Origin: Deltaproteobacteria bacterium
GTDB lineage: Bacteria; Desulfobacterota; DSM-4660; Desulfatiglandales; Desulfatiglandaceae
Assembly: GCA_021159525.1 (NCBI GenBank)
Contig: JAGHEC010000093.1
Location: 1 to 12,839, forward strand
Length of the DNA: 12,839 nucleotides
Direction of reading: 5' to 3'
This document shows, one piece after another, positions 7,089 to 12,839 of the stretch. The notes beneath the pieces were generated by a model. That model was not told where the DNA came from and ran no database searches. It was given only the letters and a program-made list of their open reading frames with translations. Position 1 is the stretch's first letter. Each line of letters begins with the position of its first letter. The position numbers were made by a program, and so were the translations under genes.

Positions 7089-7848
7089 GATCAAGAATAT
7101 CGAGACCTTTTACGGCCTGATCTATGCGTTGCGGGGGGTGTCTCTCACGGTTGAGGAAGGGACCATCACTGCCATCATGGGGAATAATGGGGCCGGGAAA
7201 TCGACCATTTTAAAGACCGTGATGGGTCTTTTGGAGGATCAGCCGGACAAGGGGACCATCGAGTTCATGGGAAAGCGGATTGACGGCAAGGACACAGAGG
7301 TCATTGTGCGGCTGGGCATCTCCTATGTCCCCGAGGGCCGGGAGGTGTTCGAGGAGCTTTCGGTTCGGGAGAATCTCATGATGGGGGCCTACATCCGCAG
7401 GGACCGCTCCGGGATCAAAGAGGACAGGGAACGGGTCTATGCCTATTTTCCAATCTTGAAAGACCGGGAGGCGCAATGGGCCGGGACCCTTTCCGGGGGC
7501 GAGCAGCAGATGTTGGCCATCGGGCGGGCCTTGATGAACCGGCCCGAACTCCTTTTTCTGGATGAACCCTCGTTGGGGCTCTCTCCCATCCTTGTGAAGG
7601 AGATCTTCTCTATTATCCGTACCATCAACAGGGAAGGGGTGAGCATCCTGCTCGTGGAGCAGAATGCCCGCATGGCCCTTGCCATATCCGATATGGGGCT
7701 GATCCTGGAAAACGGGCGGTTTGTCATGAAGGGCAAGTCCAGGGAACTGATGGAAGACCGGGATGTGAAGGAGTTCTATATGGGTATTCGGAGCGAGGAA
7801 TCGGCCAAAGGATTTCAGCGGTGGAAACGGAAGAAACGCTGGCGATGA
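7072..7848 (+). CDS. livF: ABC transporter ATP-binding protein LivF
   Basis: A 258-residue cytoplasmic ATPase. Walker A GNNGAGKS is at 37-44, SYVPEGREVFEELSVRENL at 84-102, signature LSGGEQQ at 140-146 and Walker B LLFLDEP at 160-166. The switch position has VEQN (Q197) instead of histidine, which is normal for LivF. The start is TTG 7072, with GGAGG (7058-7062) nine bases upstream and a 17-base overlap with livG; a second TTG at 7081 is possible. The tail after about residue 240 (GFQRWKRKKRWR) is very basic and extends the protein beyond the usual 235-240 residues. The gene ends 19 bases before the acyl-CoA synthetase. Confidence 0.94.
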   Translation: MATLLEIKNIETFYGLIYALRGVSLTVEEGTITAIMGNNGAGKSTILKTVMGLLEDQPDKGTIEFMGKRIDGKDTEVIVRLGISYVPEGREVFEELSVRENLMMGAYIRRDRSGIKEDRERVYAYFPILKDREAQWAGTLSGGEQQMLAIGRALMNRPELLFLDEPSLGLSPILVKEIFSIIRTINREGVSILLVEQNARMALAISDMGLILENGRFVMKGKSRELMEDRDVKEFYMGIRSEESAKGFQRWKRKKRWR

Positions 7849-7867
7849 TGACAGAACCGGGAGTTGG

Positions 7868-9673
7868 ATGATGACCATTGAAACCGCAGCCCTCATGTTC
7901 AAGACAACCGTGGAGAAGTACGGGGATCGCACGGCCATGCGTAAAAAGGAGTATGGCCTGTGGCGGGATATCTCCTGGAATGAATACTATGAACAAGCGA
8001 GGGCAGTTGGGGCGGCCCTGATCTCCATGGGTCTCGAGGCCGGGGAGTGTGTTTCCATTATCGGCGACAACTGCCCTGAGTGGGTCATCATCGACATGGG
8101 AGTCCAGTGTGCCGGGGGGGTGGCTGTAGGGGTCTATTCCACCAATGCCTGGCCCCAGGTAGAGTATGTCATCAGCAATTCCGATTCCAAGTTTTTCTTT
8201 GTGGAGAACGAAGAGCAGCTCGACAAGTGGCTCCAGTTTCGCGACAATGTTCCCTGTCTCAAAAAGGTGATCGTCTGGGACCTCGAAGGACTGCGCCATT
8301 TTGAAGATGAAATGGTCATGACCTTCGATGCGTTGCTGGAGATGGGACGAAAGACGTACCAAAAAGACCCCGGGCCTTTTGACACACGAATGAGACAGGT
8401 CACGCCCGAAGATGTTTCCATGCTTATCTACACCTCCGGGACCACCGGGCCGCCCAAAGGCGCCATGCTGACCCACCGGAATCTCATGTGGATGGGTCAG
8501 GCCATCACGAGGGAGAACCCCATGAGCGATCAAGACGAGGTCCTGTCCTTTCTCCCCCTGTGCCATGTGTTTGAGCAGCTCTTTTCCGTGATGGGACACA
8601 TCACCCACGGGTATACGGTCAATTTCATCGAAAACCTCGATACTGTAACCGACAACATGATCGAAGTGTCTCCCACTGTGGGCTATGCCGTCCCCCGCAT
8701 CTGGGAGAAATATCTTTCAGCGGTCTACATCCGCATGTCGGATGCTACCTGGTTCAAGAAGCTGGTATTCGGCCTGGCGCTCAAGATCGGCAAAAAGCGG
8801 GCCACCCTCATGATGAACTTCAAACCGGTTCCCTTTGCCCTGGAAATGCTCTACAAACTGGCCCACTTCGCTGTATTCCGCAAGCTAAAGGAGCGGATGG
8901 GGTTTGACCGGATGCGCATCGCCTATTCAGGGGCGGCCCCCATCTCGCCGGATGTGCTTCATTTCTTTCAGTCCATAGGGGTCAATCTGATAGAGGGATA
9001 CGGCCAGACCGAGGATACTGGTGTGACGTGCGTGTCGCGTGTGGGCCGGGTCAAGTTCGGCACCGTGGGTCCCCCCATCACAGGCACGGAGGTCAAGATC
9101 GCAGAAGACGGCGAGATCCTGGTAAAATCCCCCAGTGTGTTCAAGGGGTACTACAAGAATCCCGAGGCCACAGCAGAGACCATCAAGGACGGCTGGCTCT
9201 ACTCGGGGGACGTGGGGCAGATCGACGAAGACGGATACCTCAGGATCACGGATCGAAAGAAGGATATCATTGTTACTGCCGGGGGCAAGAACATCACGCC
9301 CCAGTATATTGAAAACAAGCTCAAGTTCAGCCCCTACATCAACGATGCAGTGGTGATCGGCGACAAGCGCAAATATATCACGGCCCTCATCATGATCGAT
9401 GAGGACAATGTGGTGAAATATGCCCAGGATAACAAGATCCAGTTTTCCACCTACAAGGATCTGACCCGGAGCCCTGAGATCAACAGGCTCATCCAAAAAG
9501 AGGTAGACACGGTCAATGAAACCCTGGCCCGGGTGGAGCAGATCAAGAAATTCACCATCCTTCCCAAAAAGCTGTACGAAGAGGACGGCGAGGTGACGCC
9601 TACCATGAAGGTCAAGCGGAATTACGTGAACAAGGCCTTCGGGGATCTCATCGAGGCCATGTACAAGAGATAG
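7868..9673 (+). CDS. AMP-forming long-chain-type fatty acid-CoA ligase
   Basis: A 601-residue member of the ANL superfamily that activates a carboxylic acid with ATP to an acyl-adenylate and then to acyl-CoA. The phosphate-binding motif YTSGTTGPPKG is at 188-198, YSGAAPIS at 353-360, the adenine-site motif EGYGQTE at 376-382, YSGDVG at 445-450, the hinge DRKKDIIVTAGGKNITP at 462-478, and the C-terminal lysine region TPTMKVKR at 577-584. The overall build matches bacterial long-chain acyl-CoA synthetases (FadD15-like) better than acetyl-CoA synthetase. Two adjacent ATGs are possible: GGGAG (7859-7863) is four bases before ATG 7868 and seven before ATG 7871, so the second may be the one used. 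As last gene of the liv operon it may activate the imported compound. Substrate chain length cannot be read reliably. Confidence 0.92.
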   Translation: MMTIETAALMFKTTVEKYGDRTAMRKKEYGLWRDISWNEYYEQARAVGAALISMGLEAGECVSIIGDNCPEWVIIDMGVQCAGGVAVGVYSTNAWPQVEYVISNSDSKFFFVENEEQLDKWLQFRDNVPCLKKVIVWDLEGLRHFEDEMVMTFDALLEMGRKTYQKDPGPFDTRMRQVTPEDVSMLIYTSGTTGPPKGAMLTHRNLMWMGQAITRENPMSDQDEVLSFLPLCHVFEQLFSVMGHITHGYTVNFIENLDTVTDNMIEVSPTVGYAVPRIWEKYLSAVYIRMSDATWFKKLVFGLALKIGKKRATLMMNFKPVPFALEMLYKLAHFAVFRKLKERMGFDRMRIAYSGAAPISPDVLHFFQSIGVNLIEGYGQTEDTGVTCVSRVGRVKFGTVGPPITGTEVKIAEDGEILVKSPSVFKGYYKNPEATAETIKDGWLYSGDVGQIDEDGYLRITDRKKDIIVTAGGKNITPQYIENKLKFSPYINDAVVIGDKRKYITALIMIDEDNVVKYAQDNKIQFSTYKDLTRSPEINRLIQKEVDTVNETLARVEQIKKFTILPKKLYEEDGEVTPTMKVKRNYVNKAFGDLIEAMYKR

Positions 9674-9740
9674 AAACGCTATCGAGCCGGAACGCGGGGA
9701 TTGCGATCCCTGTGCGGGGACCGGGCGTGACGGATGAAAA

Positions 9741-9829
9741 GTAATAGGTCAATAAACACGGGCAGAAGGGTTTTTCTTCCGCTCCCGGCACAACGTTCGC
9801 TGTTATCCCCCGAATTATTGAGCCGATAC
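9741..9829. repeat. Short copy of the dispersed palindromic element
   Basis: An 89-base unit between the acyl-CoA synthetase and its terminator. The reverse complement of 9794-9823 matches 12734-12762 almost exactly (GCTCAATAATT, GGGGGATAACAGCGA; one indel and one mismatch). The part 9741-9788 matches the reverse complement of the right end of the long copy near 12640-12680 (GTAATAG.TCAATAA and GAGGGTTTTTCT-like blocks). The ends form imperfect terminal inverted repeats. It lacks the inner hairpin of the long copy. Confidence 0.72.
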
Positions 9830-9838
9830 CATGAAAAG

Positions 9839-9866
9839 GCCCCTTATTAGACAAGGGGCTTTTTTT
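9839..9866 (+). terminator. Intrinsic terminator of the liv-acyl-CoA synthetase operon
   Basis: GCCCCTT (9839-9845), loop ATTAGAC, AAGGGGC (9853-9859), then seven T (9860-9866). AAAA before the stem gives it some activity potential on the other strand too. It ends one base before the next promoter. Confidence 0.9.
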
Positions 9867-9867
9867 C

Positions 9868-9896
9868 TTGACATCTGTTTCTTGCTTTTTTATGGT
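9868..9896 (+). promoter_or_regulatory. Sigma-70 promoter of the riboswitch-btuB unit
   Basis: A perfect TTGACA (9868-9873), a 17-base spacer and TATGGT (9891-9896). The predicted transcription start near 9903 lies just before the P1 stem of the cobalamin riboswitch, which strongly supports the call. Confidence 0.75.
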
Positions 9897-9905
9897 CCAT
9901 TGTCA

Positions 9906-10110
9906 GTTCAGGTGTTCATGTGGAGCTTAATAGGGAACGCCGTAAAAACGGGACGGGCCCGCCGCTGTGACCCTTTCCCTGTTTAAAGACATTTCAAGGA
10001 ACAGGGAAACTCGCTTGGCAATTTGCGCCACTGTTGGGCGCCCGGGAAAGGCCGGGCGTCGGATGGGAAGGCCGCTGAGAGGGGAGGGGAGTCAGAAGAC
10101 CTGCCTGAAC
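9906..10110 (+). promoter_or_regulatory. Cobalamin riboswitch (B12 element)
   Basis: The closing P1 stem is GTTCAGG (9906-9912) with CCTGAAC (10104-10110). Inside are the conserved AATAGGGAA block (about 9930-9938), the core CCCGCCGCTGTGA (9958-9970), a variable central domain with GC hairpins (about 9972-10075), and the B12 box AGTCAGAAGACCTGCC (10090-10105), close to the consensus. About 205 bases is the usual size. It is expected to bind adenosyl- or another cobalamin and to switch off the receptor gene when B12 is plentiful. An intrinsic terminator follows, implying transcriptional control. Confidence 0.93.
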
Positions 10111-10171
10111 GGTGGATAGTGACCTTCGCGGACAAAAGGTGACTGCGGGATCTTGAGGATAAAAAAGGGAC

Positions 10172-10209
10172 ATCCCCGGATCGATGGATATCGGCCCGGG
10201 GATTTTTTT
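10172..10209 (+). terminator. Riboswitch expression-platform terminator
   Basis: ATCCCCGG (10172-10179) pairs with CCGGGGAT (10196-10203) around a loop that can itself fold (ATCGATGGATATCG). Seven T (10203-10209) follow. It lies between the aptamer and the btuB start. The upstream GCGGGAT (10145-10151) could pair with its 5' arm as an antiterminator; that part is inference. Confidence 0.8.
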
Positions 10210-10219
10210 GCCCGGGCCG
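10192..10219 (+). promoter_or_regulatory. GC hairpin overlapping the terminator and abutting the first ribosome site
   Basis: CGGCCCGGG (10192-10200) is the exact complement of CCCGGGCCG (10211-10219), with the T-run as loop. It shares the 3' arm of the terminator stem, so the two cannot form together. Its 3' arm ends on the first G of a GGAGG Shine-Dalgarno (10219-10223). It could therefore restrict translation in read-through transcripts; this function is inferred. Confidence 0.5.
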
Positions 10220-10265
10220 GAGGCGGTGAATGAATACAAAACAGAGACAGGGAGGACTTGAGATG
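10219..10265 (+). promoter_or_regulatory. Two tandem in-frame ribosome sites and starts for btuB
   Basis: GGAGG (10219-10223) lies six bases before ATG 10230, and a second GGAGG (10251-10255) lies seven bases before ATG 10263. Both ATGs are in the btuB frame, eleven codons apart. The second begins exactly at a signal peptide (MKRAGLF) and is preferred. The first would add a polar MNTKQRQGGLE ahead of it. Confidence 0.65.
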
Positions 10266-12296
10266 AAAAGAGCGGGTTTATTTTCAGGCCTGATCGCCTT
10301 GTTTGTATTTCCTGCCCTCTGCATGGCCGGGGGTGAGCAGGCAGGCGAGGATGCGGTGGAAACCCTGGATGAGGTTGTGGTCTCGGCCACAAAGACCGTT
10401 GAAAAGCGGAAAGACGTGCCTAACGCCGTAATTGTGATAAGCGACATGCAGATCGAGGAGTCGCCGGCCCGGACGCTCGGGGAACTCCTGGCCAATGAAC
10501 CTGGACTGGACTGGCGGACCTATGGTGATTACGGCGGCGCGAGCGGAGAGATCCATATAAGGGGCATGGCGGGCAATGCCACCCAGGTGCGGGTCAACGG
10601 GGTTACGGTAAATTCGCCTTCCCTGGGACCTGCGGATGTCAGCAAGATCCCGCTCAACAGCATTGAACGGATCGAGGTGGTCAAGGGGTCGGGCTCGGTC
10701 CTGTACGGATCCGGGGCCATGGCAGGGACCATCAACATTATTACCAAGCGGCCTGTGCGCGAGGAAACCGCTCTCAAGGCGAGTGCGGGGTACGGGACAC
10801 ACAGCAGCTACCGGATTTCAGCCGAGCAGGGCATGTTCCTTGCCGGCGATGTGGGCTATTATTTGACCGCCAATCGGTACAAGACCAATGGATTTCGTTC
10901 CAACAGCGATATGAGCCACAATGACGCCTCCATCAATCTGGTCCTGGACAAGGGCGACATCCTTAACGTCAGCCTCTACGGCGACTATATCTACCGGGAC
11001 TTTGGCCGGCCTGGAGTACAGACTCCGCCCGGCACGCAGAGTTATTATCTGAACGGTGTCGAGCTGTACAACAGCGAGTCCGGCAGTCTGCTGGACAGGG
11101 GGAGGGACAACGACGCCCATGCCGTCCTGAATGTGACCAGCCGGCCTGCGGACTGGGTGGATCTCAAGCTGCGTGGGGATTATACCTATATGGAATCCTA
11201 CAACTATGACCGATGGGTGTTCTTGGGGTTTGGCGGGGGTTCCAGGACATGGGTTACCAATGAGGTCTTTGGACTTGAGGGGGATGTGGACCTGAGACCC
11301 TTTAAAGGTGCCAATCTCCTGGTAGGCGCGGAATACAAGCACTACGATTGGGAGAACGAGAATATCAGGCTGGACGGCTTCGGGGCTGATGTGCCGGGTT
11401 CCAGCACAGAGGCCGACGCCGGGCTGCATAGCACGGGTGTCTATGCAGAAGGCCAGTACCGACCCTGCCGGTATGTCAAGGGCCTGGCAGGGATCCGGCA
11501 TGAGGATCATTCGGTTTTCGGGACCGAGGACCTGCCACGTTTTGGCCTGATCATCAACCCCGTGAAAAGCACTGCCCTCAAGTTTACCTATGGCAAGCAC
11601 TTCCTGGCGCCCACGCCGAACGATCTTTACTGGCCCAGCGATCCTTTTGTCAGCGGGAATCCCAACCTGAAGCCTGAAAAGGGGTGGCACCTGGACATGG
11701 GGGTGGAACAGGCCCTGCTTGACAACAAGGTGTTTGTCTCCCTCACCTATTTCGACTGGGATTTGAAGGATCGAATTATATGGGGGCCGGATGCGAACTG
11801 GGTCTTCAAACCCCAGAACCTGAACAAGGCCAAGGCCAGGGGATATGAGGCAGGGGTAAAGGTCGGTCCCTTTTATGACCTGAGCCTTTCCCTTGCATAT
11901 ACCTATACGGACGCCGAAGAGGAGACCCTGTATGTGACCCGCCGGGCCACCTACACTCCCAAGCACCAATTCCGGGGCAATTTGACCTACTGGGCCCCCT
12001 TCGGCCTGACCGGGGTGGTTACCCTCCGGTATGTGGGGGATCGGGACTATTATGGGGCAAACGATGCCCTCGCCTATCCTGCCCATACCCTTGATTCCTA
12101 TGTCACCGTTGACCTGAGAGTGGAACAGCGTCTCTATGACCACTGGATCTTTTCGCTCCAGGCCGATAACCTGTTCAACTCATCCTATGACACCTATTTC
12201 GGCTCCTTTACCGATCAGATGACCGGAAATAGGACCATGGCCGCTTTCCCGGGGGCCGGCCGGTCCATCATGTTTCAGGTCGCCTATGAGTTCTGA
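10263..12296 (+). CDS. btuB: TonB-dependent outer-membrane receptor, probable cobalamin receptor BtuB
   Basis: A 677-residue precursor (from ATG 10263) with a Sec signal peptide likely cleaved after CMA at residue 22. TonB box DEVVVSATK is at 36-44. The plug domain (about 45-165) contains LANEPGLDWR, IHIRGM and ERIEVVKGSGSVLYGSGAMAG ending INIITKR. A 22-strand-type barrel follows (about 170-677), closing with a C-terminal phenylalanine (FQVAYEF), as expected for outer-membrane insertion. It moves its ligand across the outer membrane using TonB-ExbBD energy. The cobalamin riboswitch directly upstream makes B12 or a corrinoid the likely ligand. By sequence alone a siderophore or heme receptor is possible. 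No btuFCD genes are within the window. Confidence 0.88.
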   Translation: MKRAGLFSGLIALFVFPALCMAGGEQAGEDAVETLDEVVVSATKTVEKRKDVPNAVIVISDMQIEESPARTLGELLANEPGLDWRTYGDYGGASGEIHIRGMAGNATQVRVNGVTVNSPSLGPADVSKIPLNSIERIEVVKGSGSVLYGSGAMAGTINIITKRPVREETALKASAGYGTHSSYRISAEQGMFLAGDVGYYLTANRYKTNGFRSNSDMSHNDASINLVLDKGDILNVSLYGDYIYRDFGRPGVQTPPGTQSYYLNGVELYNSESGSLLDRGRDNDAHAVLNVTSRPADWVDLKLRGDYTYMESYNYDRWVFLGFGGGSRTWVTNEVFGLEGDVDLRPFKGANLLVGAEYKHYDWENENIRLDGFGADVPGSSTEADAGLHSTGVYAEGQYRPCRYVKGLAGIRHEDHSVFGTEDLPRFGLIINPVKSTALKFTYGKHFLAPTPNDLYWPSDPFVSGNPNLKPEKGWHLDMGVEQALLDNKVFVSLTYFDWDLKDRIIWGPDANWVFKPQNLNKAKARGYEAGVKVGPFYDLSLSLAYTYTDAEEETLYVTRRATYTPKHQFRGNLTYWAPFGLTGVVTLRYVGDRDYYGANDALAYPAHTLDSYVTVDLRVEQRLYDHWIFSLQADNLFNSSYDTYFGSFTDQMTGNRTMAAFPGAGRSIMFQVAYEF

Positions 12297-12316
12297 GAAG
12301 GATTTGCAGTATGGCC

Positions 12317-12340
12317 ATGGGGGCGCCCCGCAGCGCCCAT
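12317..12340 (+). terminator. Weak candidate terminator hairpin after btuB
   Basis: ATGGGGGCGC (12317-12326) pairs with GCGCCCAT (12333-12340) with a two-base bulge, 21 bases after the btuB stop. No T-run follows at once; the nearest is CTTTTTT at about 12375. It may be a 3' protective hairpin instead of a true terminator. The surrounding 12297-12411 shows no gene. Confidence 0.3.
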
Positions 12341-12411
12341 GACCAGGCTGGGGGGCTGAGCTGTTAAGACATTGCTTTTTTAAGGCGAGTATAGAGAGAA
12401 TCAGCTTTGTG

Positions 12412-12680
12412 GTAACAGCTCAATATTGAGGGGAAACGCAGTTTCTTTGGTAAGCAACCCCGGGATAAGAGGGATTTTCTTCCGCTCCGAGTCTCCGGGC
12501 TGGTCTCTTCTACGGACTTACTCCCGGGGGATACCTGCCCCCTCCGCGTTCCCGGTCATCAGGAAAAAGCGCCCTGATAACCGGGCCGCGGCTTCCCCCG
12601 GCAGTAAGTCCGGAAGAGACGGCGCCCTCTCGACAGTCGCGTCAGAAAAACCCTCCTACCCCTTTTTATTGAGCTATTAC
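12412..12680. repeat. Full-length dispersed palindromic (MITE-like) element
   Basis: A 269-base element with 14-base terminal inverted repeats: GTAACAGCTCAATA (12412-12425) and TATTGAGCTATTAC (12667-12680), 13 of 14 complementary. Symmetry continues inward: TCTCTTC..GGACTTACT..CGGGGG (12504-12530) against CCCCCGGCAGTAAGTCCGGAAGAGA (12595-12619, 25 bases), and CCCGGTCATCAGG (12551-12563) against CCTGATAACCGGG (12573-12585) at the apex. The whole unit could fold into one long hairpin. Parts recur at 2080-2145, 9741-9829 and 12728-12839. There is no transposase gene inside, and no clear target duplication is seen. Confidence 0.78.
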
Positions 12681-12727
12681 GTTCACGGGCTCTTGAGATC
12701 TCCCTGATACGCTGATATGAGAAAATC

Positions 12728-12839
12728 GCATCAGCTCAATAATTGGGGGATAACAGCGACCGTACCACCGGGCAGGAAGATTTTTCTTGTGCTCCGGGCC
12801 TCCGGGCCGGTCTCTTCAGTGACTTATCTGCGGGGGACA
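12728..12839. repeat. Second copy of the palindromic element, cut by the window end
   Basis: It starts 47 bases after the full copy and runs in the same orientation as its left half. Blocks such as CAGCTCAATA, CCGGG..GGTCTCTTC, GACTTA and GCGGGGGA match 12416-12531 in order. Its first 35 bases match the short copy at 9794-9823 better than the full copy. The right half lies beyond base 12839. Confidence 0.7.

Noticed and set aside
6276..7094. A 272-codon minus-strand frame opposite livG
   Set aside because: It mirrors the livG frame almost exactly; livG has all ABC ATPase motifs.
7724..8608. A 294-codon minus-strand frame across livF and the acyl-CoA synthetase
   Set aside because: It spans the junction of two well-supported plus-strand genes, is rich in His/Pro/Gly and has no recognisable domain.
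10818..12143. A 441-codon open frame on the minus strand opposite btuB
   Set aside because: It is a shadow of the btuB frame. The btuB protein shows plug, barrel and C-terminal aromatic features, while the antisense product shows no family motif.
12426..12707. A 93-codon open frame after btuB
   Set aside because: It lies almost wholly inside the palindromic element, has no Shine-Dalgarno and a low-complexity Ser/Pro/Arg composition. Non-coding repeat explains it better.
12412..12839. CRISPR array
   Set aside because: The repeats are long, few, imperfect and self-palindromic, without regular unique spacers or cas genes.

Overview
The window looks like chromosome of an anaerobic deltaproteobacterium (Desulfobacterota), probably of a sulfate-reducing or syntrophic type. 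This rests on gene content and layout, not on a marker gene: an AhbB-type siroheme decarboxylase beside glutamate-1-semialdehyde aminotransferase and an AtpZ-like ATP synthase assembly gene, plus a Liv-type ABC operon ending in an acyl-CoA synthetase. GC content is fairly high and codon use looks even across the genes.

Layout. Bases 1-1990 are a minus-strand block reading ahbB, hemL, then the start of an atpZ-like gene cut by the window edge. It makes early and late parts of heme by the siroheme route and probably leads into the F-type ATP synthase operon. Bases 1991-2470 are a divergent intergenic region. It holds a degenerate copy of a dispersed palindromic repeat, a candidate promoter for each direction, and a leader with four alternating complementary segments. 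Bases 2471-9673 are one long plus-strand operon: a DUF1992 (DnaJ-C28-like) protein, livM, livH, livK, livG, livF and a long-chain-type acyl-CoA synthetase. A strong 13-bp hairpin separates livK from livG. The operon ends in a clear intrinsic terminator at 9839-9866.

Almost touching that terminator is a consensus-like promoter (9868-9896). It drives a cobalamin riboswitch (9906-10110) with an intrinsic terminator (10172-10209) ahead of a TonB-dependent outer-membrane receptor that is very probably BtuB. The region after btuB (12297-12839) has no convincing gene and is largely filled by a dispersed inverted-repeat element: one complete copy of about 269 bp with 14-bp terminal inverted repeats, and a second copy cut by the window end.

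How the genes work together. HemL makes 5-aminolevulinate and AhbB trims siroheme toward heme. BtuB brings in cobalamin, another tetrapyrrole, under riboswitch control. The Liv transporter plus acyl-CoA synthetase suggests periplasmic capture, import and CoA activation of a carboxylate, though branched-chain amino acid import cannot be excluded. No wholly unknown protein system was found. The most novel material is non-coding: the dispersed palindromic element, the attenuator-like leader before the DUF1992-liv operon, and the overlapping hairpins and two start sites in front of btuB.
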